DNA from: Bufo bufo
Lineage: Eukaryota; Chordata; Amphibia; Anura; Bufonidae
Assembly (NCBI RefSeq): GCF_905171765.1
Contig: NC_053395.1
Location: forward strand, 186,995,577-187,059,576
Reading direction: 5' to 3'
DNA length: 64,000 nucleotides
In this document: positions 36,610-48,487 of the stretch, piece by piece
How the letters are laid out: every line of letters begins with the position of its first letter
Numbering within the stretch: the first letter of the stretch is position 1
Made by a program: the position numbers and the translations under genes
The notes under the pieces: model-generated
What the model was told of the DNA's origin: nothing
What the model saw: only the letters and a program-made list of their open reading frames with translations
Database searches by the model: none

Positions 36610-37590
36610 CCAATACGATGGGTAAAGGAGGCTCGAAGAAGCACTTCTGTTTAAAATGCTCAGAGAAGATTTCCACAAGATTCTGCTCCTGCAAGTGCCC
36701 TGAAAGTGGAGCTTCACAGTGAAGTGCTTTCTGCATTGGGGAGGGGTTGGGAAGCCCTTCACATGGAAGCTATACCTCCTCGGCACCTACAAGAGCAGAA
36801 CCTGGCAGAACAAAACTTTATATTCACACTACTCCTGATAAAATCTTCACAAAAAGTGCTCTCCCTACCCGCTTACCTAGTGCTGTCAGCAGTTTTGCAC
36901 GATCAAAACTGCTGACAGACTCCCATTAACAGTAAGCTGTACAGTACACCGCTTCTACCATTATGGAGAATTGAACAGGTGAGCAGAGCTGTCCGTCAGC
37001 AATCTTCCTCCATCAAAGAGAATAACTACTGTCGGCGACTCGGTCCTCTTTTCAGTATGTTTTGTCTGCTTGCCTAATTCAAGAGAATGGCAGAAGTGGT
37101 GTAGCGCACCGCGTGAAGTTTAACTGGAGGGGGGTGTAGAGGGTGCACTGCATCCCTGCTGGCTTCACCCTGTGAGGGCATCTAATAAATATCCATGCTG
37201 ATAGCGTCTCATGGAGAATGACAACTTAGAGGGGAGCTCCACATTTACAGTTATTTTCAAAACCGGATATGGAATACATATTAGTAATCCCTAACCATTT
37301 TTACTATCGGTATCAGGACAATGACCCCATACAGCCATGCACTGCTATAAACCGAGACTTGATTCAGTGCAGCTTATTAATAAGGTACCTCTTCTAGATA
37401 GCCGCAGTCCATATTTCTCCCGGTGCTTTATTTCGATGGACTCATTAATGCAACTACTTCTGCCACCACAAAGCAAATGCTAATTCACAGACTGAAGATC
37501 TGAACAACGTCTGAAACGCGTTGCACATAACATAAAGAGGCTTGGTTAGAAAACTAAAGTGTAACCCAATGCCTAGGACTGTAAAACAGC
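36610..37590. other. Intron sequence, nothing firm
   Basis: Intronic DNA. A motif near 37495 (CTGAAACGCGTTGCAC) resembles one at 60115, suggesting a shared old repeat. No gene is seen. Confidence 0.45.
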
Positions 37591-37597
37591 GCCTCAT

Positions 37598-37725
37598 AGA
37601 CTGTAAGCTCTCACGAGCAGGACCCTCAGTCCTATGTCTATTCTCCTAGTACATGTTCCCTCTGAATTGTAAAGCGCTGCAGAATATGTTGGCACCATAT
37701 AAAGATTATTATTATTATTATTATA
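37598..37725 (+). repeat. SINE/LINE 3'-tail repeat ending in (ATT)n
   Basis: It contains TGTAAGCTCTCACGAGCAGG and AATTGTAAAGCGCTGCAGAA, followed by an (ATT)n tail at about 37705-37725. This is a widespread amphibian interspersed repeat with an L2-like tail; the family name is not certain. Confidence 0.75.
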
Positions 37726-37735
37726 CACTTGCACT

Positions 37736-38560
37736 CTATGTATAGAAACAGTTGGAGATATCAGATGCTTTGGAATTTTTTGGAGATGTACACTTACAAT
37801 TTTATTTTTGTGCACCATTTTCGGTCCAGGATTCATTTAAAGCCCCCAAATTCAGCGTGCTGGGAGGACAGTAATACACTGGTTTTGTACCATCTGTATG
37901 CTAATGGCTTTGAACGTTACGCTACTTAAAGAGCTCAGAGGAAATCTATTCCGCACTTTACCCTCCCCTCTAACTTACCGAAAAGTCACCCGTGGGAATA
38001 GATTATGTTTAATTACAGCATTATACTGCATGTTCAATATATAGATCTGAGTGCGACTGTGTACAGCTACCTTTGTACTTTCCATTGCTTACATCAGTCC
38101 CTGTGGCATCCCCAATATATTTTCCCTCTTCACCATGCACTGGAGGAAATTTTATAGAAAGTCATTTACCCTATTAGTGTAATATGCATTCCCCTCCCAC
38201 TGGAATCAGATCTTGCTATTAAAATATAAGTTTAAGCTGTTAGAAAATAGATGTGAGCGTACTTTAATTTGAATGTTTGCAAACTATTTCCACCCCTTAA
38301 TGATTTTTAGAGTTTGTGGATTAAGGATTATTTTTATTATCTTTTTTTTTTTTTTTTGAAGTGACTTTTGGCCAAATAGTCGCTCAATACATTTAGACTC
38401 ATACTGCCATCTTGTGGTAAAATGAGCCCCTCGCATGACAAGAGGATCCGCGATACAAGAAAGCCATTTACATAAGGGGGTAAATGCTAGCAGCCACTGA
38501 ATCTACAGATCTGTTGGATGACAGGAACCACGTGCTGTATAAAAACTAGATTCTCCCTCC
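37736..38560. other. Intron sequence, nothing recognised
   Basis: AT-rich intron with a T-run at about 38342-38357. No exon or element end is supported. Confidence 0.5.
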
Positions 38561-38562
38561 TA

Positions 38563-38693
38563 ATGCTTGGTTCATGCTGCAAATCTGTTCCATGCATCTG
38601 GATGGGGTTGATTCTGCAGAGTGTGCATGAATTTCTGCATTAAGATGAATGAGAGCTGCAGAAATTGCAGCATGTGAACATGCCCTGACTTTA
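38563..38693. mobile_element. Small palindromic repeat
   Basis: GGTTCATGCTGCAAATCTGT and the inverse arm GCAGCATGTGAACATGCCC flank a 90-bp interior. It is probably a MITE fragment. No clear target duplication. Confidence 0.5.
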
Positions 38694-39075
38694 CAAAAGC
38701 CCAGGGAATGGCACATATAAAGGATTTTATATACCGTATGTACATTGTGTATAATAATACCTGTGACATAAAAAATCCCATGCGAGTCCCAGGTGACTTT
38801 TGCAGCCATGCAACTTTCCAAATAGTGGTCAATAAGGGTGAATTCAGACGTGGCAGAATTGCATACTCATCCAAAAGCAGCAGACAGTTTCCACGTGGAA
38901 GAAGGGGCACACAAATCTGTAGCATGGTAATCTTGTGTAGATTTGTCATAGATTTTCACATCAAATTTTAACAGTTACAGTGCAGCAGAGGTGAAGTCTG
39001 CCTTGATTTTACCGCACAATCTGCAGCAAAAATTTGTATGTAAAACATCTGCATTTTCAGCGACATCCATCCTAA

Positions 39076-39326
39076 GGGCTCATGCTGCCAATTGCAGTCC
39101 CCAATGCACGGGCACCGTCCATGTGGCCTGTCCTGACTGCAGACCCATTCAACTTGCATGGGTCCGCGATCTGTCCGCACTGCAAAAAAATAAATAAAAA
39201 TAGAGCAAGTTCTATATAGTGCTTCCGTGGCCTTCCGCTCCAAGTGAATGGATTTGCACACGTAGATTGCGAACCCGCTGTTTGTGGGCCACAATATGGG
39301 CACGGCCGACACACGTGCATGAGCCC
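39076..39326. mobile_element. TAA-flanked palindromic MITE
   Basis: The ends GGGCTCATGC and GCATGAGCCC are perfect inverted repeats, with TAA on both sides (39073-39075 and 39327-39329). The interior holds paired words (GGGCACCGTCCATGTGGCC). The surrounding 38830-39850 is another, older repeat with similar chemistry. Confidence 0.82.
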
Positions 39327-40109
39327 TAAAGGTATACTCGTGTAGCAGAAACCTGTTTCACCCCTTCACACAAATGGAACAAAATATTCTGCTGCTGTTG
39401 AATTGATCCATAGGGCAACAGCTACATCCGGCAGATTTTGATGCCACTCTGTGGCAAAATCCATGACACATCCAAAGCAAAATCTGCCTGCGTTACATGC
39501 AGATTTTTGCCAATGCTTTGAGTCAGACTCAGCAAAGGGTGAAACCCACGGTAGAAATCCGCAGTATAAACGGACATGCTGTGGATTTAAAATCTGTGTT
39601 TCTGATCAATTTCTGCTGTGGATTTTATCGGCACCTTGTGGATTAAATCTCATGCACATTGCTAGTACTGTAAATAGCTGCAGACTTTCCGCCCACAGTT
39701 CTGTGGCCCAATATCTTCTGCCACATGAGAACAAACGTAAAATTGTACAAAAAAATCCGGTAATTAGTAAAATCTGCTGCAAATCTGCAGGCAACTCTCG
39801 TAGATTTTGTTGAGCATTTTGCTGCCACTATTTACGTCCCTTGTGTACATACCCTAAAAGACTCGTGGCCCCAGAAGGGGCTTTGAGGATGAACGTGGTC
39901 CTAGAAGAGGCTCCTTTGTACAAGTGACTCTGTAGCCACAGCCCATGGCAGAGTACAGTGGCGCTTTACATTGGGAAGCTACCATTTCTGCAATTCCACA
40001 ATTAAATCTTTTAAGTGGCTGCAAAGTTTGACCACGAGGGCGGTTTCTGTTCTGAAGAACAGTAGATGGCTGCAGGTCAAGGTGTTAAGACCACAACATA
40101 TTATGACGC

Positions 40110-40570
40110 TTGCTACTCTGGAATAATAACCAATAAAATATAATCTACGAGTCATTTGGAGACAAATATATAAATGATGATCCCTTTAATAATGGGGCTT
40201 TTTTTTTTTCTAATAAACTATTTGTAGCTACTCCGTATGCAATTGAACTATCCGAAGCCTCTATAATTACAGGCGTCAGTCAATTAGAGCAATTCAACAA
40301 TCAGATTTTTATGAAGCGAAATAAACATGGACTCCATTCAAGGCCTTGTCCCTAATAACCAAACTCGTGTCTAGCACAGTGTGTGGATACGGTTTACATG
40401 GAGGAATACAAAGAGGCAGAATCCCCTTTATTTTCAAGAATCCCCCCGCTGAAGGAAAGGAGGCGCTGCCTGCCCCAATAAGACTTTTCATATTCTTTCA
40501 GAAGTGCTGGCAGGTTACATCGGATTTACTAATCATTTACATTTCAATCCCCTTTCCTCCTCCCTTGTAA
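40110..40570. other. Low-repeat intronic block, candidate conserved non-coding element
   Basis: About 460 bp of complex sequence without element ends. It contains several TAAT/ATTA cores (CTATAATTACAGG, GTCAATTAGAGC) and an AT/GC balance unlike the neighbouring repeats. No exon signature. Confidence 0.35.
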
Positions 40571-41046
40571 TCTGAACAAGAGAAAACGCCCAGTGGAGGC
40601 ATAATGAGGCATGAGAAGATTAGTTCCCCACTGCAGGTCTACATAATAATACAAGGCCGTGTCTCTGGAGATGTCACCTCCAAGTTCACCACCTCAGACT
40701 ACGGGGGGGGGGGGGGGGGCACCCCTAAAAATTTATGTACCGAAAATATATTGTACATAAAAATGTGGCAAGGAACAATAAAAAAAATGTTCTTCTTCAT
40801 GATAGATATAAATAGAAAAGTTTCTGTTTCTGTCGGAGCAGGATTATATATCTCTCTCTATATAACCTTATACTTGGTAATGACCGGGTTTTCTCTTCAT
40901 ATTTCACGTCAATGCAGCTAGGAAATTAGACTGCAAGCTCAAATAGTGCAGGAAATGTACCCCATGGATATCATTCAGATGTACGGTGCTAACAAAAACT
41001 GATAATTACTGTACATTTATATTTTAATAGGAAATGAAGGTATAAA

Positions 41047-41765
41047 TTAAAGTGTACCTAATCTTTTGAAATAAAGTTTTGTAAAATACTTTTGATTTTA
41101 TTCCCATTTTAGTTACAAAATGGGTACCCAAAGTTCAGGTGTCTTTAGCGCTTCGAAATCCATAAATCGCTGACTGCTTCCACTGTGGGACCGCAGTAAG
41201 CGATGTACAGGCAGGAGCACACTGCGCTGCTCCTGCCTGTGCCAGCTCTGCTCAAGCCTGGAATAGTACAATGATGTGCTATGTCCGTTTAGTGAAGCAG
41301 GCACAGGCAGGGGCAGCAATGTCCTATACAGAGCTCCTGCCCGTTATAACTCCGCTCTACTAAAAGTTCTGCATAGCACATCGGTATAGGTTCTCCTGCA
41401 TAGATGTGCTATGCTAAGCTATTAACTGAGCGAGCTGGTGCTAGCGAGCGCTCTGCATCACACATCCGTGCTCCTGCCTGTGCCTGCTCCCCTGAGGCAT
41501 GGGATAGCGCACGGATGTTCTATGCCAGGCTTTAGCAGAGCGGATTTGGTACAGGCAGGAGCAGCGATGTGTGCTCCTGCCTGTACAGCGCTCATTGTGG
41601 TCTCGGGGTACAACCTGTACCGATTCCAAAGTATAGGCAACTGCACTTCGGGTGCCTATTTTGTAAGTAAAATTAGAAAAAAAACTAAAGCATATTACAA
41701 AAATTAATTATATCACATTTAGAATAGTTTTTAATACCACTTCTTCAAAAGGTTCGGTACACTAA
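41047..41765. mobile_element. Palindromic MITE (TTAAAGTGTACC family)
   Basis: The ends TTAAAGTGTACCTAATCTTT and CAAAAGGTTCGGTACACTAA are diverged inverted repeats. The GC-richer interior holds many copies, in both orientations, of CAGGCAGGAGCA / TGCTCCTGCCTG. TTAA is seen only at the left border. Confidence 0.75.
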
Positions 41766-42609
41766 ATTATGAAACAACTAATCCTGACTGTGTGAACTTG
41801 GCTGCCAAAAAATGGGGAGATATGAAAACATAAGAGCAGTTGCTGTGAGCGAGCACCATATATTACTGCACTTCCCAACTGTTCCATTGTTCGGAGAAGG
41901 CCCGGCCACATTGACTGTGTATTTAGGTCATCTGAAGAGGGGACAGATAAGCAGTGTGGGGAAATGAAGTGTGGCTGGTTCACAAGAGCTAGCCTGTTCC
42001 CAGTGACTTGCCTTTTAATCCCTAGTGGGCCACCTGCAGAGCTCCGTTCAGCCTCAATCCATTCACTAATAGGACACCACTAACAAACCAATTAATGGCG
42101 GTTAGGACGCAGACACCTGGCCAAAAGTGACTTATTCCTAAACCGATAGATCGCAGAAAGGATAAAACGAGATTTTATAATGCATTGTAAGGCATATTTA
42201 AATAAATAGGTGGTCAAACCTAACATCATCTAAGGAGGATTTTCACTAAACTAAGGTAAAAATAACCAGGATTTAGAAGTACCTAAGTAATCGATTGTTT
42301 AAAAAAAATTATTACAGTGAAGTCCATGTCCACAGCAAGTGCAACTTGAAAAACACTTCCAAATCAAGGCAGCGAAGTCATTTGCTGGAGCAATTTAATC
42401 AGTTAAGGATTAAGCAGCAATTTCATGCCGATTTTATTGCCAAGAGATTTTCATGTTACTCTATGGAGTAAAAAGTAGTTTGGAATTAAAAAAATAAAAA
42501 TAAAAAAAAAAATCGCTAAAAAATGTCAGCCTGCAACGATTAAGAATTAGTAGTCTGCAGCCATTTAACGGCGATTTTATCTCTAGCCATTAAATCTCTC
42601 CAGTAATAC
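41766..42609. other. Intron sequence, nothing recognised
   Basis: AT-rich intronic DNA with A-runs near 42490. No exon or element end. Confidence 0.5.
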
Positions 42610-42612
42610 TTA

Positions 42613-43356
42613 AGGTACTTTCACACTTGCGGCAGAGTGATCCGGCAAAACGTATGCCAACTGATGGCATTTGTAAGACTGATCAGGATCCTCATCAGTC
42701 TGAAAAATGCATTGAAATGCCGGATTCATCTTTCTGGTGTCATCCAGCAAAACGGATCCGGCATTTATTTTTTTCAAAGAAAAAAATAAGGGGTTGGGTC
42801 AGCACAACCTACCTGCAGGTGCACATCACTATGGCGAAATACATATACAAACGGAAAATGCAAATGTGATCGCACACCACATCCAGCACTCTGCCCTCCA
42901 TGCCGGATGAGACATTGGTCTACACCTTGGCCAAAGCATAGCAAGCCACTCACCGCGTCAAGGCCGTCTCATGAGTGGTCTCATCCGGCATGGAGGGCAG
43001 AGTGCTGGATGTGGTGTGCGATCACATTTGCATTTATTTTTTTCAGTCTGCGCGGAAGGACGGATCCGGCATGCCGGTATTTTGAATGCCGGATCCGGCA
43101 CTAATACATGCCTATGGGGAAAAAATGCCAGATTCGGCATGGAGTCAAGTGTTCAGTTTTTTGGGCCGGAGATAAAACCGTAGCATGCTGCGGTATTATC
43201 TCTGTCCTGATCAGTCAAAAAGACTGAACTGAAGACATCCTGATCGGATTACGCTCCATTCAGAATGCATGGGGATAAAACTGATCAGTTCTTTTCTGGT
43301 ATAGAGCCCCTAGGACGGAACTCTATGCCGGAAAAGAAAAAAGTGTGAAAGTACCC
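42613..43356. mobile_element. TTA-flanked palindromic MITE with an internal fold-back
   Basis: The ends AGGTACTTTCACACTTG and ...AAGTGTGAAAGTACCC are flanked by TTA (42610-42612, 43357-43359). The interior has ATCCGGCA-type words and a second, tighter palindrome at about 42845-43040 (CATCCAGCACTCTGCCCTCC and its inverse). Same superfamily as 17137 and 60251. Confidence 0.87.
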
Positions 43357-43875
43357 TTACCTGACTGCAGTGGTTTGGAAGTAATATTGAAGCTACTCAA
43401 TGTATTCCCTATGGACAGCAATTTCAGACCAAAAAGTCTAGATTCAGTCTAACGGTATAATAAGTCATTGAGTGATCAATGTGGGTCTGACCCCCCAAAA
43501 AACCCCAATCAGCAAAACAGAATGGGTAGCAGCAATCCATTTAGGAAAGCTAGTGCTTTTACTGTTGCAGGCTTGTTCTAGCGCCCCCCACTGAACAGCC
43601 ACCTTGTGTGTTTGCTGCTGGTTTGTAGAAGCGCTCCTTGTGCTAGGATTCCTGTTGGCTGGCCCGTACAGTAGCAGTAATAGCAGTATTACAAAAAAAT
43701 TATTCGAAGTGATAAACTATGTTTTGCCTGATACAACAGATTACATAACATTTATTTGTGGGACAGTCCTTTTAATATTTAGTAAAGCTATAACTGAAGC
43801 TTCTCCAATTATCATAAATCACACAGTTGTCACTTTGCATCCTTGCCTGACAAACAATAAGGACATCTTTTACCT

Positions 43876-44112
43876 TTAAAGGGGTTCTCTAAACTACACC
43901 CAGCAAGTAAATGGGAGCAGGGCTCCTATTCACCAGAAACACAGGATATGGGGCCTTCTGCTCCCGCTCCGTACACCGTTAGCTTCTGGCGCCACTGCAG
44001 AACAAAACAGCTTATCGTGTGGATGGCAGGAGTCAGACACCCGCCGACCTGATATTGATGATCTATCCGGAGGATAGCTCATCAATATCTGTAGCCCGGA
44101 CAAGCCTCTTTA
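43876..44112. mobile_element. TTAA-flanked MITE
   Basis: TTAA is at 43876-43879 and 44109-44112. The right arm carries GATATTGATGATCTATCCGGAGGATAG, split by one hairpin, as in other family members. It lies about 230 bp from DYNC1I2 exon 2. Confidence 0.8.
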
Positions 44113-44337
44113 AATCCTAACTACAAGGAGTTATAAGCAATGTGCTTTACATTAAATCTTAGGGCACTATATATCAGCTGGGCTGTAGAAACACTGCACT
44201 GGAATGTTTTATAGAATTTTTTATCTATTAATCGAGGAGAACAGGGTGTTGTATGAAGATTGTGCAGGCAGCATTACCATGAAGCAAGCAAGCATGCAAG
44301 TCAGCATGCAATCAAACGTAAGCTTCAGGGTCCTTAC

Positions 44338-44452
44338 CCAGCGGGGGCTCAGGGGTGATACCCATGCTCTGGAGTAAGGCTTCAGCTTCTCTCCTCTTCT
44401 TCTCCAAATCAGACTCTTCCTGCGGAGGGGCAGCATCCTTCTTCTGATCAGA
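44338..44452 (-). CDS. DYNC1I2: DYNC1I2 second coding exon
   Basis: This 115-bp exon starts after ...ATGGTAG (44454-44453) and is followed by the donor GTAAGGA. It enters in phase 0 and reads [20 protein letters not shown], then [18 protein letters not shown], leaving in phase 1. This is the conserved continuation of the dynein intermediate chain N-terminal region, including the second short helix ([14 protein letters not shown] type) that contributes to dynactin/NudE binding in the family. About 16.6 kb of intron, which holds the DIRS complex, separates it from the start-codon exon. DYNC1I1 differs here (DSDLDRKRRE), so DYNC1I2 is preferred. Confidence 0.94.
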
Positions 44453-44554
44453 CTACCATGAAAAGAGGGAAAAGGTCAGACAAGGTAACAGGTTCTATAC
44501 ATAAAGCATTAGATTTCTTCTCCTGAAAGTAGGCTGGATCCCTAAAAATTGACC

Positions 44555-45411
44555 TACAGTGCCTTGCAAAAGTATTCGCCCCCTTGACTTTTTTCGTATT
44601 TTGTTACATTACAGCCTTAAGTTTAATGTTTTGTTAATCTGAATTTTATGTGATGGATCAGAACACAATAGTCTAAGTTGATGAAGTGAAATGAGAAAAA
44701 TATATAAATAAAACTATTGTTTAGAAATAGGAAACAGAAAATTGGCATGTGCGTATGTATTCACCCCCTTTGTTAGAAAGCCCATAAAAAGCTCTGGTGC
44801 AACCAGTTACCTTCAGAAGTCACATAATTAGTGAAATGATGTCACCTGTGTGCAATCTAAGTGTCACATGATCTGTTATTACAAATACACACCTTTTTTG
44901 AAAGGCCCCAGAGGCTGCAACAACTAATCAAGAGGCATCACTAACCAAACACTGCCATGAAGACCAAGGAACTCTCCAAACAAGTAAGGGACAATGTTGT
45001 TGAGAAATACAAGTCAGGGTTAGGTTATAAAAAAAAATATCCAAATCTTTGATGATCCCCAGGAGCACCATCAAATCTATCATAACCAAATGGAAAGAAC
45101 AAGGCACAACAGCAAACCTGCCAAGAGACGGCCGCCCACCAAAACTCACGGACCGGGCAAAGAGGGCATTAATCAGAAGGGCAGCACAGAAACCTAAGGT
45201 AACCCTGGAGGAGCTGCAGAGTTCCACAGCAGAGACTGAAGTATGGCAAGCTCATAGAGACGTATCCAAAGCGACTTGGAGCTGTGATTGCCACAAAAGG
45301 TGGCTCTACAAAGTATTGACTTTAGGGGGATGAATAGTTATGCACATTGACTTTTTCCTGTTATTTTGTCCTATTTGTTGTTTGCTTCACATAAAATTAT
45401 ACAAATCCTTA
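44555..45411 (+). mobile_element. Tc1-like element with large internal deletion
   Basis: It starts TACAGTGCCTTGCAAAAGTATTCGCC-type (first 20: TACAGTGCCTTGCAAAAGTA), the common Tc1 terminus. A transposase N-terminus follows and then jumps to the C-terminus. The right terminus is disrupted by a MITE beginning at TTAA 45411. Confidence 0.82.
44957..45333 (+). pseudogene. Tc1 transposase, internally deleted
   Basis: MKTKELSKQVRDNVVEKYKS is followed (after a one-base shift) by MIPRSTIKSIITKWKEQGT and RDGRPPKLTDRAKRALIRRA. These are the paired helix-turn-helix DNA-binding domains and GRPP linker of Tc1 transposases. The whole catalytic domain is missing before the ending VLTLGG. Confidence 0.88.
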
Positions 45412-45816
45412 AAAGGGTTTCTGTCAATTTTTCGTGGAAAAAACATTAAAGGCATAAAACTTATTTTACTAGTGGGTGCTCTGTGCAGACCAAAAGTCGA
45501 CTTACAGTGCCTTGCAAAAGAATTCACCCCGCTTGACTTTTTTTGTATTTTGGTGCCTCACAACCTGGATTCAACATGGATTGTTTAAAGGGTTTCTGTC
45601 ATGGGAAAAATTGTAATGTAGCTGACTGACATTAGCGATGTGCTAATGTCAGCACTACATAACAGTATGTTTGCTAACTCTCTGCCTGCAAGGCACTGTA
45701 AGTCTACATTTGGTCTGCACAGAGCACCCACTAGTAAAAGAAGATTTATGCCTTTAATGTTTTTCCACAAAAAATTTGTGTTCTCAACGCATCCGTTTCT
45801 CATGGTCGCTCTTTAA
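45411..45816. mobile_element. Compound palindromic MITE carrying Tc1 ends
   Basis: Arms 45411-45520 and 45690-45816 are inverted copies (GGGTGCTCTGTGCAGACCAA / TTGGTCTGCACAGAGCACCC, one or two mismatches). Inside, TTACAGTGCCTTGCA and TGCAAGGCACTGTAA face each other at 45504 and 45703, and a second MITE start (TTTAAAGGGTTTCTGTCATG) lies at 45588. It looks like insertions within insertions. Confidence 0.7.
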
Positions 45817-46297
45817 AGAGGTTACTTCAGTGAGAAGGTATTGTCGCTTTTATGTCCTTTCATGATAGATATGAATAGTATGACAAACACCATTGTCAGG
45901 GCCATTATACAAACCTAAGAGCTTGGCACCCCCTGCTGGAGGCATCAATCATTACAACTAAGTAGTAGCAATGATGCAATTAGTGACTGGTAGTAATCCA
46001 TTTAATACGTTTTGTTCCAGCCAATGACCCTCTATACCTCTTGCGAAAGGGCCTGCCAAACAATCCCACATTCCCAGGGTCTCCTCTCCTTCGTCTACTC
46101 TTCACTGAACAGCGAAGCCCATCATTCCATTCAGGATTATATTAACAAATGGGAAACGGATCTGGCGAGTACACTGGACACAGCATCCTGCACATAATGG
46201 CCCTCTGCTCTGGAAGTAACCGGAATAGTGGAGCCCGTCTACAAGGTCCTCATGCCTTGGTACATGATTACTACTGCTTTAGGGGCTTTGCGTCTAA

Positions 46298-46581
46298 GGG
46301 CCCATTAAGACGGCCGTATGCCATCCGCAAAAATGCGGATCCGTTTTTTTGTGGATTAGATGCTGACCCATTCACTTCTATGGGGCCCTTTTCTATCCCA
46401 CGGTTACGCAAAACAAATGAAACATGTCCTATACTTGTCCGTAAAAATCAGGACATGGCCCCATTGATGTCTATGGGTCCGCAAAAATACTGAATGCTAT
46501 CCGTTTTTTTGCGGATCCGCAAAAAAATACGGATAGCATTCAGTATTTTTGCGGACAGCATACGGCTGTCTGAATGAGCCC
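46298..46581. mobile_element. TAA-flanked palindromic MITE (GCGGATCCG type)
   Basis: The ends GGGCCCATTAAGACGGCCGT and ...ACGGCTGTCTGAATGAGCCC are flanked by TAA on both sides (46295-46297, 46582-46584). The interior contains GCGGATCCGnAAAAA words and TTTTGCGGA in both orientations. Confidence 0.86.
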
Positions 46582-46837
46582 TAATAGAGATAGGATTTGT
46601 GTCCGGTTGTCCACATGTAGTACAGTTCTGGTCTCGTGTATATGGCTTCACCTGTACCATTATTAATACCTCTCTCTATAGAGACGCATGGATGGCCCCG
46701 CTACGTCACAAATCCTTTACTATACCTCAAACTTGGTATAAGATGTTCTTCTTTATCTTTTTAGGAGCCAAGCAAACGATTTCTCATGCCTGGAAGAAGT
46801 CATATATTCCATACCCAGAATTCCTGACACGATAACT

Positions 46838-47434
46838 TTAAAGGGGTTGTCCGGGACCAAATTTTTTATTTTTTTTAAAAAAACACGTTTACTCACAATG
46901 TACATCTAAATAAAGTTGCCTCCATATATTTTCAGCTATTTTCGCCACTTCTATGTGGCTCAAACGGTGCCCCACTCATTGTTTATATATCTGTTTATCT
47001 TTCCCCGACTTCCGGCTGTCCTGCCCTGTGGGTCCTGGGGCTGCGCGGCATCAGGTGGTTACAGCTGTCTCTCTGCTCCGCTGTAACTCTGCCCCCTCAT
47101 CAATATTCACCTCCATTCATTCTAAAGCTCCTTGCGGTGACGTCACCGGACTGGAGGGGTGGGGCTTAGCGCGATGTCGGCCAGCCTAGTTACCGCCCCT
47201 CCATCCACTCTGCATAAATTACTTATGCTGCCAGTGACATCACCGGGCTCCCTGAGCAGCAGAAGAGGAAGCAAGGGACCAGGTACATTAAAACCGTAAC
47301 TTCTGGCCATGAATTTCAAAGATGAAAACGGGGCTGCAGAAATCTGTGCCAAAGGTACTACATGCTTGTATGTAATGTGTATGCCACACTTGTACTATTA
47401 GAGCAACGTCCCCAATCCTGGACAACCCCCTTAA
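46838..47434. mobile_element. TTAA-flanked element of 597 bp
   Basis: The ends TTAAAGGGGTTGTCCGGGAC and GTCCAGGATTGGGG / CCTGGACAACCCCCTTAA pair over the first 15-18 bp, with TTAA at both borders. The interior is less palindromic than its relatives and GC-rich at 47000-47200. Confidence 0.8.
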
Positions 47435-47693
47435 GATTAACAAATAGCTTAGTAGTACTCTCAGTTCTTCAAGGCCTGTGGCTCGTGGATCGCCTGTGCC
47501 CATCCACAACAGTCCACTACCTGCTTCTCATTTGGGTAACTATGTGAGCACAACCCGCGCTCTTCTGCCTTCCCAGCACGGCTCCTGATTAGATAAAAGA
47601 ATATACGAACTCGGAAGGAAAAAAACACAAGACCCAGTCTAGATGTGGTCTCAAGCCGATTCCCACCTTTATCATCAAAGCATACAGACGTAA

Positions 47694-48484
47694 GCCTCAT
47701 TCACACGTCAGTGTTCCACATATGCCTGCTGTTCATGTTCTCCAAAGACAGCACACGTTCCCATTCATGTCCGTTTTAATAGCTTCATGCATCTACCATG
47801 TAATAACAATTCTGGAACATCTATTCTTATGTCTCTATGTTGTGCCGTTCCTGTATTATTTCTACCAGAAGTTCTGAATGAATTGCTAGCAGTCTGCAGT
47901 AAGGGTACAGAGGGGAGGTAACCAGTCGGGGGGGTGTGTCCCTGCACAGTCTGACAATGGCAGCACTGATTGGATAGTCAGTCTGTGCAGTTACACGCCC
48001 CCGACTGGTTACCACCCTTCTGTACCCTAAGGCTAATAGCAAAATTATTCATAACTTCTGGTAGAAATAATACAGGAATGACGCAACATAGAGTCATAAT
48101 AATAGATGCTCCAGAATTGTTATTACTCGGGGAATGCATGACTCTTTTAAAACAAGCGAAAGGTCCTCTTTAATATGTGTATTCAGACATCAGTGTTTTA
48201 GCACGGTCCGTGGGTCTGTGTTTTTAGCACGGATGCATGCTCTATTTTGTCCGTGTTCATGGATCCATTACGTCCATTATAGTCTATGGGTTCGTGAAAG
48301 CCACGGATGCCATCCGTGTTTCACGGATCATTAGGAAGAGATGCTTTGAAAATTATTTTTCAGCTGTGCATGGTCAGTGAAACACGGATGACACACGGAC
48401 AGCAAAAAACAGACAGCATCACGGATGCATCACTGACCACCTTCCCATGGATTTGAGCACAGACGCGGATGTGTGAATGAGTAT
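47694..48484. mobile_element. TWA-flanked MITE interrupted by a TTAA palindrome
   Basis: The left end GCCTCATTCACACGTCAGTG is preceded by TAA. The right end ...GATGTGTGAATGAGTAT is followed by TTA. After 47775 the element is interrupted until 48174 by a second palindrome, after which TTCAGACATCAGTGTTTTAGC resumes the host element. Confidence 0.75.
47776..48173. mobile_element. Nested TTAA-type palindromic MITE
   Basis: TTAA is at both junctions. The arms around GTAACCAGTCGGGGG and CCCCCGACTGGTTACC, and ACTTCTGGTAGAAATAATAC with its inverse, pair closely. The ends are asymmetric, so the left terminus may be shortened. Confidence 0.75.
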
Positions 48485-48487
48485 TTA

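Noticed and set aside
38830..39850. Several 60-125 codon open frames around the MITE at 39076
   Set aside because: The sequence is repetitive and partly palindromic, and the frames have no conserved motif.
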